From contig JACCSC010000437.1 of assembly GCA_013813215.1 (NCBI GenBank), forward strand, positions 1 through 15,317: a DNA stretch of 15,317 bases, read 5' to 3'. The stretch is from Geodermatophilaceae bacterium. Its GTDB lineage: Bacteria; Actinomycetota; Actinomycetes; Mycobacteriales; Geodermatophilaceae. Positions within the stretch are counted from its first letter, which is position 1, and each line of letters begins with the position of its first letter. The notes beneath the pieces were generated by a model, which searched no databases, was not told the origin of the DNA, and saw only the letters and a list, made by a program, of their open reading frames with translations. A program made the translations under genes and the position numbers. Shown piece after piece: positions 1 through 5,991 of the stretch.

Positions 1-1878
1 GAGCTGGGCGACTCCGTGCTCGCCGGAGAACGCCTCTCCGACGCGCTACGGGCGCTGCTCAGACAAGGGACACAAGGGATGCGGGGGCTGGACGACTTGC
101 GACGCCAGGTCCGCGACCGGCTGCGATCGACCCGCCGCCGAGGCCGGATGGACGGCACGCTGGAGCAGGTACGCGAACTGCTCGACCGGGCCCTCGCGGC
201 AGAGCGCACCGCGCTATTCCCGGATCCGAGCGACGCCGCGCGGTTGGCCGAGGCCGGCCTGGACTCCCTCCCGGACGACACCGCTGGGGCAGTGCGCCAG
301 TTGGCCGACTACGACTGGCGCAGCTCGGAGGCACGGGCGGCGTACGACGAGATCCGCGACCTGCTGCAGCGCGAGGTCCTGGACAGCTCCTTCCGGGGGA
401 TGAAGCAGGCGCTGGGCAACGTCACGTCCGAGGACGTCGCGGCGATGCGCGAGATGCTCGCCGACCTCGGCGATCTCGTCGAGGCGCACAACCGCGGCGA
501 GGACACCGAGCGGCAGCTGGCCGACTTCCTGGACAAGCACGGCCGGTTCTTCCCGGATCGGCCTTCCAGCGTGGACGAACTGATCGATCAGCTGGCCCGC
601 CGATCCGCCGCACAGCAACGGTTGTTGAACAGTCTCGATGACGATCAGCGCCAGGAACTCGCCGGGCTGATGAGCGGCGCGCTGTCGGACATGGGGCTGG
701 CCGCGGAAATGGCCCGCCTGCAGGGCCTGCTCGAGCAGGCCCGGCCCGACCTGCCGTGGGAAGCCCGGGGCGGCACCGACGGCCGACAGGCCCTCGGCCT
801 CGGCGACGCGACGTCGGCGCTGGAGCAGCTGGCCGGTCTGGAAGCGCTGGCTCGCCAGCTGGACCAGAACTACCCGGGCGCGTCGTTGGACGACATCGAC
901 GCCGACCTGCTCGCCGACGAACTCGGACGTGGCGCCGCGGCGGAGGCCGAAGCCCTGCGGCGGCTGGAACGCGAGTTGGAACGCCAGGGCTGGCTGGGCC
1001 GCGACCGTGGTGGACTCACGCTGACCCCGAAGGCGGTGCGCCGCCTGGGGGCAACGGCGCTGCGTCGCGTCTTCGCACAGCTCCAGTCGAGCGGTCGCGG
1101 TGGACACGACGTCCAGGACGCCGGCGCTGCGGGCGAGCTGACCGGGTCGACGCGGGAGTGGCGGTTCGGCGACGAGCAGCCGCTGGACGTGGTGGGGACG
1201 GTGCGCAACGCAGTACTGCGGGGCGGATCGCGGGGTGGACGGGTCCGGCTGCACGTCGACGACTTCTCGGTCGTGGAAACCGAACGCCGCACCAGCGCAG
1301 CCGTCGCCCTGTTGGTCGACATGTCCTATTCCATGGAGCTGCGCGAGCGCTGGGGTGCGGCCAAGTCGACCGCCATGGCCCTGCACCACCTGGTGACCAC
1401 CCAGTACCCGCAGGACGCGATCGAGATCATCGGGTTCTCCAGCACGGCACGCGTGCTGTCCCCTACCGCGCTGGCCGAACTGTCCTGGGACTCAGTGCAG
1501 GGCACCAACCTCCAGCACGGGCTGCTCCTGGCCCGCCGGTTCCTGGCTCGACATCCTGGCGCCGAACCGGTGGTCCTCGTCGTCACCGACGGCGAACCCA
1601 CGGCGCACCTGGGGCCCGACGGCTCGCCGCAGTTCTGGTATCCGCCGCTGCCGGAGACGATCGCGCTGACCCTCTCCGAGGTGGACCGCTGCACGCGCAG
1701 CGGCGCGACCATCAACGTCTTCCTGCTCGACGACGATCCTCGGCTGGAGCGTTTCGTCCAGGAGGTGGCACACCGCAACGGCGGTCGGGTGCTGACCCCC
1801 CGCCCGGACCGGCTCGGGGAGTACGTCGTACAGGACTATCTGCGCGCTCGCCGCGGTCACCGGGCGCGGTCCGCGTAG
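1..1878 (+). CDS. VWA-domain protein, 5'-truncated by the window edge
   Basis: The reading frame is open from the first base, so the true start is probably upstream; a GTG at 16 is the first in-window candidate. Numbered from that GTG, a C-terminal von Willebrand A domain carries a full MIDAS metal site: DMSYS at 435-439 (DxSxS), Thr497 in QGTN, and Asp525 in VVTDGE. The roughly 400 residues before it are charged, helical-looking and rich in Asp/Glu/Arg/Leu, with no membrane segment. The architecture resembles actinobacterial cytoplasmic VWA proteins such as M. tuberculosis Rv0959, which sits next to a MoxR/Mg-chelatase-like AAA ATPase. Any such partner would lie left of this window and is not visible. 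By analogy it would be a metal-dependent binding partner of an ATPase in protein remodelling or complex assembly; the substrate is unknown. The domain call is firm and the role is inferred. Confidence 0.88.
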   Translation, partial: ELGDSVLAGERLSDALRALLRQGTQGMRGLDDLRRQVRDRLRSTRRRGRMDGTLEQVRELLDRALAAERTALFPDPSDAARLAEAGLDSLPDDTAGAVRQLADYDWRSSEARAAYDEIRDLLQREVLDSSFRGMKQALGNVTSEDVAAMREMLADLGDLVEAHNRGEDTERQLADFLDKHGRFFPDRPSSVDELIDQLARRSAAQQRLLNSLDDDQRQELAGLMSGALSDMGLAAEMARLQGLLEQARPDLPWEARGGTDGRQALGLGDATSALEQLAGLEALARQLDQNYPGASLDDIDADLLADELGRGAAAEAEALRRLERELERQGWLGRDRGGLTLTPKAVRRLGATALRRVFAQLQSSGRGGHDVQDAGAAGELTGSTREWRFGDEQPLDVVGTVRNAVLRGGSRGGRVRLHVDDFSVVETERRTSAAVALLVDMSYSMELRERWGAAKSTAMALHHLVTTQYPQDAIEIIGFSSTARVLSPTALAELSWDSVQGTNLQHGLLLARRFLARHPGAEPVVLVVTDGEPTAHLGPDGSPQFWYPPLPETIALTLSEVDRCTRSGATINVFLLDDDPRLERFVQEVAHRNGGRVLTPRPDRLGEYVVQDYLRARRGHRARSA

Positions 1879-1881
1879 ATT
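1876..1881 (+). promoter_or_regulatory. Putative -10 box of a leaderless GNAT transcript
   Basis: TAGATT lies exactly at -12 to -7 relative to the GTG at 1888, the spacing expected when transcription starts on the start codon. There is no Shine-Dalgarno sequence in the 9 nt between the genes. The TAG of the box is also the stop codon of the VWA gene. No good -35 is seen. Inferred from pattern only. Confidence 0.45.
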
Positions 1882-1887
1882 CAGGCG

Positions 1888-2349
1888 GTGACCGACGTGC
1901 ACGTAAGCGTGTCCCCGGTGCCCGCGTCGGCGACCTTTGCCCTGCGCCACCGTGTGCTCCGCCCCCATCAGCGGGTCGAGGACATGGGGCTGCCGGGGGA
2001 CGACGACCCGTCGACGGTGTATCTGGCCACGCTGGCCGTCGACGGCTCGGTGACCGGATGCCTTCGGCTGCAACGGGTTCCCTGTCCTTGGCGGCCGGTA
2101 GCCGCCGATGCCTGGCAACTGCGAGCGATGGCGGTCGATGCGTCCCGTCGTGGGCACGGTCTCGGAGCCGCGCTCGTCGCCGGTGCGGTGGACCAGGTGG
2201 CTCGCGCCGGCGGTGGGCTGCTCTGGTGCAAGGCGCGCCTCGCGGCCCGAGCCTTCTACGAGCGAGCCGGGTTCACCGCGGTCACCGAGCTGTGGGAGGA
2301 GCCGCACATCGGGCTGCACGTCGGGATGCTGCGCGAGGTGCCGGCGTGA
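1888..2349 (+). CDS. GNAT family N-acetyltransferase
   Basis: A 153-aa single-domain GCN5-related acetyltransferase. It would move an acetyl group from acetyl-CoA to an amine of unknown identity in the cytosol. Motif A is clear: residues 79-93 contain LRAMAVD followed by RRGHGLG, giving the R-x-x-G-x-G/A pyrophosphate loop (Arg88, Gly91, Gly93). Motif B follows as ARAFYERAGF at 120-129. Length is typical. The GTG start is 9 nt after the VWA stop, has no ribosome site and has a TAGATT box 6 nt upstream, so it may be translated from a leaderless mRNA. Its stop overlaps the next gene's start (GTGA), implying coupled translation with the small membrane protein. The family is certain; the substrate cannot be told. 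Confidence 0.9.
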   Translation: MTDVHVSVSPVPASATFALRHRVLRPHQRVEDMGLPGDDDPSTVYLATLAVDGSVTGCLRLQRVPCPWRPVAADAWQLRAMAVDASRRGHGLGAALVAGAVDQVARAGGGLLWCKARLAARAFYERAGFTAVTELWEEPHIGLHVGMLREVPA

Positions 2350-2621
2350 GTTACCGGATCTGGCCGGCGCTCGCCGTGGCCGCCCTGGGTGTCGTGGGAG
2401 CGACCACGGTCGTGGTCACCTCAGTCCGCTCCGACCCGGGGGCGGACTGTGCCGCCGGCCGGGACTGGGTGGCCGTGGTCCCGTGGGACGCGCCGGAGCG
2501 CGGCGACGACGCGGTGCTGGTCGACTACGGCCAGCGCATGCAGCCACTCTTCCGAGCCTGCCTCGACGTCACCGACCTGCCCGTCGTGGACCCGGCCGAG
2601 GTCCCCGATCCCCGCAGCTAA
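2346..2621 (+). CDS. Small exported or membrane-anchored protein, 91 aa
   Basis: Unrecognised family. The GTG start overlaps the GNAT stop by 4 nt (GTGA), the usual sign of translational coupling. The frame is the 3' part of a long open frame that is otherwise only a shadow of the VWA and GNAT genes. Residues 6-27 are hydrophobic (from WPALAVAALG on) after a short SYR head, fitting a signal anchor or uncleaved signal peptide. The remaining ~64 residues are acidic, with two cysteines (Cys35, Cys72) that could form a disulfide outside the membrane, a WVAVVPWD stretch at 41-48 and a Pro/Asp-rich end (VDPAEVPDPRS). The coupling suggests regular co-production with the acetyltransferase, but no function is evident. 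Codon pattern and the overlap argue that it is real. Confidence 0.72.
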   Translation: MSYRIWPALAVAALGVVGATTVVVTSVRSDPGADCAAGRDWVAVVPWDAPERGDDAVLVDYGQRMQPLFRACLDVTDLPVVDPAEVPDPRS

Positions 2622-2748
2622 CGGCTCCTGGAGTACTGCAGCGCCATGGCGCCGCTCACCGTGGCGTCACGACCGGCCGTCCAGGGACAGCCTCACGTTG
2701 GCGATCACCCTGCGTGCCGTCATGCGCAGGTCCTAGCACAATGCGGGA

Positions 2749-3099
2749 GTGGCGTCCTACACGGTCAACGACAAGGCAGTCGCCAAGGCGAAGCAGCTCA
2801 TCGAGGGCCGCCAGTACGTGCTGGACAGCGACTGGGGCGACGCCCAACCGTCGGCGGCCGACGAGAACCGGTATCTGGAACGGCATTCCTGGGACGATTA
2901 CGGCGAGTGGCACCTCGGGCTCACCGTCGGAGCGAATGACGAGACCAAGGCGCGGCACGGCTTCGTCTTCGGCGACTTCCGCCGCATCCACCGCACCGGG
3001 TTGATCGCCTGCCACTACCGGGCGGCGGAGTGGCGGCACAAGGAGATCGAGATCGCCGCGCACGACCTGCTGCAGCTCCTGGACGCCAAGGCCGGCTAG
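2749..3099 (+). CDS. Conserved actinobacterial hypothetical protein, 116 aa
   Basis: A soluble 116-aa protein with no signal or membrane segment. It has the look of a widespread actinobacterial conserved hypothetical; I recognise the type from SDWGDAQP (residues 27-34), HSWDDYGEWHLGL (46-58), ANDETKARHGFVFGDFRRIH and YRAAEWRHKE, but no function is known to me. The many Trp, His and acidic residues could form a ligand or metal site; this is speculation. The GTG start has no spaced ribosome site. CACAAT lies at -12 to -7, compatible with a leaderless start. The gene converges on metB and the two stop codons share one CTAG (3096-3099). The preceding 127 nt (2622-2748) hold only a 12-bp GCGCCATGGCGC palindrome at 2641-2652 and no other gene that I can see. 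Confidence 0.85.
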   Translation: MASYTVNDKAVAKAKQLIEGRQYVLDSDWGDAQPSAADENRYLERHSWDDYGEWHLGLTVGANDETKARHGFVFGDFRRIHRTGLIACHYRAAEWRHKEIEIAAHDLLQLLDAKAG

Positions 3100-4241
3100 C
3101 CCAGAGCGTGCGTGAGGTCGGCGAGCAGGTCGTCGATCGTCTCGATCCCGACGGACAGCCGGACCAGCTCCGGCGGCACCTGCAGCGGTGAGCCGGCGAC
3201 CGAGGCGTGCGTCATCCGCGCCGGGTGCTCGATGAGGGACTCGACGCCGCCCAGGGACTCCCCGAGGGTGAAGAGCTCCGTCTTGGCGCAGACGTCCAAG
3301 GCCGCCTGCTCCCCGTCGCGCAGCAGGAACGACACCATGCCGCCGAAGCCACGCATCTGCTTGCTGGCCACCGGATACCCAGGCGAGTCGCGCAGCCCGG
3401 GATAGAGCACCCGCTCGACCGCACGATGGCCGGCCAGGAGCTCGACGACGCGCTCGGCGTTGGAGCAGTGCCGGTCCATCCGCACGCCCAGGGTTTTCGC
3501 ACCGCGCAGTACCAGCCACGAGTCGAACGGTCCGGGTACGCCGCCCAAGGCGTTCTGGTGGAAGGTCAACGTCTCGGCCAGCGCGTCGTCGCGGACGACC
3601 AGCGCTCCCCCGACGACGTCGGAGTGCCCGCCGATGTACTTCGTCGTCGAGTGCACGACCACGTCGGCGCCGAGGGCCAGGGGCTGCTGGAGATACGGCG
3701 TCGCGAACGTGTTGTCCACCGCGAGCAGGGCCTCGGCCTCGACCGCGAGCTCGGCCAGAGCCGCGATGTCCGCGATGCCGAGCAGCGGGTTCGTGGGCGT
3801 CTCGCACCACAGGAGCCGGGTCTGCGGGCGGATCGCCGCCCGCACCTGGTCGAGGTCGCCGAGCCAGACCGGGGTGTAGGCCAGCCCCCAGCGTTCGAGC
3901 ACCCGGGCGAAGAGCCGGTACGTCCCGCCGTACGCGTCGTTGGGGATGATCACGTGGTCACCGGGGCCGCAGACCGCCTGCACGAGCGCGGCCTCGGCGG
4001 CCAGCCCGGAGGCGAAGGCGAACCCGTGCGTGCCGGCCTCCAGCGCGGCCAGGCAGGTCTCCAGGGCGGTGCGGGTCGGGTTGGCCGAGCGGCTGTACTC
4101 GTAGCCGCCGCGCAGGCCGCCGACGCCGTCCTGCTTGTACGTCGACGTCTGGTAGATCGGCACGGCGACCGCGCCGGTCGCGGCGTCGGGCTCCTGCCCG
4201 GCATGGATGGCGAGGGTCTCGAAACCGGCGGCGTTGGTCAC
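3096..4241 (-). CDS. metB: Cystathionine gamma-synthase / gamma-lyase (PLP enzyme)
   Basis: A 381-aa Cys/Met-metabolism PLP-dependent enzyme of full family length. It joins an O-acylhomoserine with cysteine to make cystathionine and/or cleaves cystathionine to cysteine; actinobacterial members often do both. Visible landmarks are the N-terminal ETLAIHAGQ (8-16), YSRSANPT (49-56, phosphate-contacting Tyr/Arg of the neighbouring subunit), SGLAAE, VDNTFATPYLQ with Asp176 binding the pyridine nitrogen, and HSTTKYIGGHSD with Lys201 as the Schiff-base lysine. It is cytosolic and a homotetramer by family. The GTG start is followed by TNAAGFETL, as in relatives, and a TAGCCT box stands 6 nt upstream, so the mRNA may be leaderless. 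With cbs in the same window it completes transsulfuration. Sequence alone does not separate synthase from lyase. Confidence 0.95.
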   Translation of the reverse strand: MTNAAGFETLAIHAGQEPDAATGAVAVPIYQTSTYKQDGVGGLRGGYEYSRSANPTRTALETCLAALEAGTHGFAFASGLAAEAALVQAVCGPGDHVIIPNDAYGGTYRLFARVLERWGLAYTPVWLGDLDQVRAAIRPQTRLLWCETPTNPLLGIADIAALAELAVEAEALLAVDNTFATPYLQQPLALGADVVVHSTTKYIGGHSDVVGGALVVRDDALAETLTFHQNALGGVPGPFDSWLVLRGAKTLGVRMDRHCSNAERVVELLAGHRAVERVLYPGLRDSPGYPVASKQMRGFGGMVSFLLRDGEQAALDVCAKTELFTLGESLGGVESLIEHPARMTHASVAGSPLQVPPELVRLSVGIETIDDLLADLTHALG

Positions 4242-4247
4242 GTCTGC

Positions 4248-4253
4248 AGGCTA
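4248..4253 (-). promoter_or_regulatory. Putative -10 box of leaderless metB mRNA
   Basis: On the minus strand TAGCCT occupies -12 to -7 relative to the metB GTG, with GCAGAC between. No Shine-Dalgarno sequence is present. The likely -35 position falls in the hairpin at 4261-4278. Pattern-based inference. Confidence 0.5.
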
Positions 4254-4260
4254 TCCGCGC

Positions 4261-4278
4261 CGCCTGAGCCATCAGGCG
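4261..4278 (-). terminator. Short hairpin at the vapC stop / metB upstream region
   Basis: A perfect 7-bp inverted repeat CGCCTGA / TCAGGCG with a 4-nt loop. It contains the vapC stop codon and lies 20-37 nt upstream of metB. It has no T-tract, so it may be a weak terminator for vapBC, or a binding site over the metB -35 region, or chance. Confidence 0.35.
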
Positions 4279-4700
4279 AGCAGCTGCACGTCCACGTCGA
4301 GCGCCAGATAGGTGGCCAGCGCCCGCCGGTCCCGGGTGGCCAGCGTCAGCCGGTGCTCCTTCGCCACCGCCCCGACCAGACCGTCGTACACCGACCCCCC
4401 GACGACCCGCGCCGCCGCCAGGTCCGCCAGCAGTCGGGCCGCCCGGGACGCTGACAGGAAGCGGCTGCCGGGGAAGTTCACCCCGATGGCGCGGCCGGCC
4501 GCCGAGGGCGACAGGCGCGCCGGGCTCGGCAGCCGGGTCAGGACCGAGAGCGTTTCGAATGCGGCGTGGCCGGCCAGACCGAGACGACGACCGGCCAGCG
4601 CGGTGCGTACCCCCGAGTGCGCCTCGTGGTCGGCGACGACCAGGGCGACGGCGACGCTGGTGTCGACCAGGAGGTCGGGTGGGTCAGCGTTGCTCGGCAT
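4272..4700 (-). CDS. vapC: VapC-type PIN-domain toxin ribonuclease
   Basis: A 142-aa PIN-domain protein, the usual length for VapC. PIN nucleases cut RNA (often tRNA or rRNA) using metal bound by conserved acidic residues. These are visible as Asp13 in LLVDTSVAVAL, Glu49 in AAFETLSVL, Asp106 in VYDGLVGAVA and Asp124 in TLATRDRRA. The N-terminus MPSNADPPD before the core strand is a short extension. The start overlaps the vapB stop by 17 nt, so the toxin is made only after its antitoxin is translated. No residue is obviously lost, so the toxin looks intact. It is cytosolic and probably held inactive by VapB. The RNA target cannot be read from sequence. Confidence 0.9.
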   Translation of the reverse strand: MPSNADPPDLLVDTSVAVALVVADHEAHSGVRTALAGRRLGLAGHAAFETLSVLTRLPSPARLSPSAAGRAIGVNFPGSRFLSASRAARLLADLAAARVVGGSVYDGLVGAVAKEHRLTLATRDRRALATYLALDVDVQLLA

Positions 4701-4917
4701 CGCGCAGAGCCCGGACGAGATCGTCGTCCACCGGTGTCCCCGACGAGGCGACGACGAGCCGGCCCTCGACCTCGACGAGCCGGTCCGTCGCGATCGGCTC
4801 GATCCGCAGACTCGATCCGTCGACAGTCACCTCGACCTCGCCCGGTCGCAGGCCGACCCGATCGCGCAGGACCTTCGGCACGACGACGCGGCCCGCCTTG
4901 TCGATGGTAGTTCGCAT
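4684..4917 (-). CDS. vapB: VapB-type AbrB/MazE-fold antitoxin
   Basis: A 77-aa antitoxin. Residues 1-43 form an AbrB/SpoVT swapped-hairpin DNA-binding domain (RTTIDKAGRVVVPKVLRDRV, then GLRPGEVEVTVDG), which dimerises and binds the operon's own operator. The C-terminal part (about 55-77, TPVDDDLVRALRDAEQR) is an acidic helix of the kind that wraps the VapC active site. The ATG at 4917 is the only start that keeps the AbrB strand complete. The gene lies 31 nt after the SRPBCC gene and overlaps vapC by 17 nt. A 13-bp perfect inverted repeat flanks the start codon, and a TAGTTT box 6 nt before ATG suggests a leaderless, self-repressed transcript. Confidence 0.9.
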   Translation of the reverse strand: MRTTIDKAGRVVVPKVLRDRVGLRPGEVEVTVDGSSLRIEPIATDRLVEVEGRLVVASSGTPVDDDLVRALRDAEQR

Positions 4918-4937
4918 GGAAGCAAACTACCATCGAC
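4900..4937. promoter_or_regulatory. vapB operator: 13-bp perfect inverted repeat around the start codon
   Basis: GTCGATGGTAGTT at 4900-4912 is the exact reverse complement of 4925-4937, with a 12-nt spacer. The spacer holds the vapB ATG (4915-4917). One arm overlaps the likely -10 box; the other is codons 2-7 of vapB. AbrB-type antitoxins bind such repeats to repress their own operon. The same sequence in RNA could form a stem with the AUG in its loop, but only if transcription begins upstream. Confidence 0.8.
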
Positions 4938-4952
4938 GTGGGGCGGATTCAC
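4924..4952 (-). promoter_or_regulatory. Putative vapBC promoter (leaderless)
   Basis: Minus-strand TAGTTT (4929-4924) sits at -12 to -7 relative to the vapB ATG. GTGAAT (4952-4947), 17 nt further up, is a weak -35 that overlaps the SRPBCC stop codon. There is no ribosome site between box and ATG. The start of transcription on or next to the ATG is inferred. Confidence 0.5.
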
Positions 4953-5421
4953 AGGGTCTTGAGCAGCTCGTCGAGCCGTTCGTAGGACTCCGACATCCCA
5001 CCCTCCATGCCGCTGCCGACCATCCCGTCGCGGTCCTCGACGGACTGGAAGGCCGAGCGGGTGCGGATCCGGGTACGGCCATCCAGGTCCTCGAAGTCGG
5101 CCCGCTCCAGGCTGACGTGACCCGGCCAGCCGCTGAACTCGAAGGTCTGGGTCATCGCCTTGTGCTCCTCCACCGAGTGCAGCACGCCGCGGAAGCCGAA
5201 GGAGGACCCGTCCTCGCCGACGTGGGTGTAGCCCCACGAGCCGCCGGTGCGCGCCTCGAACTCCAGGTCCTTGAGCGTGCTCCCGTGCGGGCCCATCCAC
5301 TGCGCGATGAGCTCGGGCTCGGTGTAGGCCCGCCAGACGGCGGCCAGGGCGCGTCGAACTCCCGCTCGGTGTCGATGAAGGGCAGGCCTTCCGGGGCGGT
5401 GACGGTCAGGGCGTTGGTCAT
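4949..5421 (-). pseudogene. SRPBCC (AHSA1/Aha1-like) protein, frame broken by one missing base
   Basis: The N-terminal part starts at 5421 (MTNALTVTAPEG, then TEREFDAP). The homology continues in another frame (AAVWRAYTEPELIAQW, then MGPHGSTLKDLEFEARTGG and a C-terminus GGMSESYERLDELLKTL). The break is at 5347-5349, where the coding strand reads GCGCCCTGGCC. One extra C would give D-A-P-L-A-A-V-W and a normal 157-aa SRPBCC protein. The fold is a hydrophobic-ligand-binding helix-grip domain; members beside ArsR regulators are common and of unclear ligand. Its ATG overlaps the arsR stop (ATGA), so the two form one operon. The downstream part could restart only at the internal ATG 5296, lacking the first strand and helix. 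It is either a sequencing error in a C run or a real pseudogene. Confidence 0.8.
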
Positions 5422-5747
5422 GACTGCTCCTCCAGGGTGCTGAGTAGGGCGTCGAGACGGCGGTACTGCCGCTCGGCGGTGAGCCGATAGCCGTCGATCC
5501 AGCCGGTGAGCGCCTCGAGCGCCGCCGGATCGAGATGACAGGGTCGACGCTGACCGTCCCGGCTGCGGGTGATCAGCCCCGCCGTGGTCAGCACGGCGAT
5601 GTGCTTGGACACCGCCTGCTTCGAGATCGGGAACAGGTCGGCCAGCTCGTTCACCGTGGCCGGCCCCGTCGACAGCCGGGCGACGATAGTGCGCCGTACC
5701 GGGTCGGCGAGGGCGGCGAACGCGAGATCGAGCGTGTCCACCGTCAT
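5418..5747 (-). CDS. ArsR-family winged-helix repressor paired with SRPBCC protein
   Basis: A 109-aa ArsR/SmtB-fold regulator of the subgroup found with SRPBCC genes (SdpR-like). The winged helix runs from ALADPVRRTIVARL (12-25) through the recognition helix ISKQAVSKHIAVL (41-53) to the wing GLITRSRDGQRR (57-68), ending in a Tyr/Arg/Leu-rich dimerisation helix. The metal-binding ELCVCDL motif of true arsenic or cadmium sensors is absent (NELADLF instead), so the signal is probably not a metal. AGGACGGG precedes the ATG at 5747. The stop overlaps the SRPBCC start (ATGA). Two ATCAACC/GGTTGAT-type operators upstream, one over the -35 and one over the transcription start, point to tight self-repression. 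Confidence 0.92.
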   Translation of the reverse strand: MTVDTLDLAFAALADPVRRTIVARLSTGPATVNELADLFPISKQAVSKHIAVLTTAGLITRSRDGQRRPCHLDPAALEALTGWIDGYRLTAERQYRRLDALLSTLEEQS

Positions 5748-5772
5748 CCCGTCCTGCTCTGGCAGCTGATCG

Positions 5773-5798
5773 TGTAATCAACCAGTTGGTTGATTACA
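5773..5798. promoter_or_regulatory. ArsR operator 1: 26-bp palindrome
   Basis: TGTAATCAACCA, then 2 nt, then TGGTTGATTACA: two perfect 12-bp arms. It lies 26 nt upstream of the arsR ATG and covers the predicted transcription start just below the -10. The ATCAACC...GGTTGAT core is typical of ArsR regulators paired with SRPBCC genes (from memory). Confidence 0.85.
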
Positions 5799-5801
5799 GG
5801 C

Positions 5802-5831
5802 ACCGTACGGACGATCTCGCAGCTTTGTCAA
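5802..5831 (-). promoter_or_regulatory. arsR promoter
   Basis: Minus strand TTGACA (5831-5826), an 18-nt spacer, then TACGGT (5807-5802). The -35 is a perfect consensus inside operator 2, and operator 1 begins 3 nt below the -10, so a bound repressor would block both ends. The start of transcription would be near 5795. Confidence 0.65.
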
Positions 5832-5843
5832 CCTGTCGGTTGA
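5828..5843. promoter_or_regulatory. ArsR operator 2: second copy of the core
   Basis: TCAACC-N4-GGTTGA, the same core and spacing as operator 1, with degenerate left flank (GT in place of AA). Its centre is 50 bp from that of operator 1, about five helical turns. It overlaps the TTGACA -35 of the arsR promoter. Confidence 0.7.
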
Positions 5844-5916
5844 TTATCTTTTCCGGCCTCCCGCCGCCTCCTTCCGAGCCGCCCGGGAACTGTCGGTGGC
5901 CGTCGACACAATTGGC

Positions 5917-5945
5917 TGGACGGGTTGACGACTCCGTCGTACGGT
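5917..5945 (+). promoter_or_regulatory. tetR-MFS promoter (tentative)
   Basis: TGGACG (5917-5922), a 17-nt spacer, then TACGGT (5940-5945). The -10 and its flanks (CGTACGGTGCCT) match the divergent arsR promoter exactly. An alternative is TTGACG (5925-5930), 18 nt, TACCGG (5949-5954). Either puts the start of transcription at the edge of, or inside, the palindrome at 5952-5974. Confidence 0.45.
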
Positions 5946-5951
5946 GCCTAC

Positions 5952-5974
5952 CGGAACGGAACCGTTCCGTTCCG
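5952..5974. promoter_or_regulatory. TetR operator: 23-bp palindrome
   Basis: Arms CGGAACGGAAC and GTTCCGTTCCG are perfect 11-bp complements around one central C. Each arm contains CGGAA twice. It lies between the promoter and the tetR ribosome site, as expected for an autoregulating TetR protein. Confidence 0.82.
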
Positions 5975-5991
5975 ATAGCTCGGAGGTACCG

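Noticed and set aside
214..1389. 391-codon minus-strand frame
   Set aside because: Antisense to the VWA gene, with no domain and shadow-type composition.
756..2345. Long plus frame running into the 91-aa gene
   Set aside because: Only the last 92 codons (from the GTG at 2346) look real; the earlier part is an Arg/Gly-rich shadow of the VWA and GNAT genes.
2641..2652. GCGCCATGGCGC palindrome as terminator or operator
   Set aside because: A 12-bp gapless palindrome cannot fold into a stable hairpin, and no regulator is nearby; it is likely chance in GC-rich DNA.
3207..4454. 415-codon plus frame opposite metB
   Set aside because: MetB has every catalytic motif and this frame has none.
5944..5991. 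Earlier GTG start for tetR
   Set aside because: It would place the 23-bp operator within the gene. GGAGG at 5982-5986 supports the GTG at 5992.
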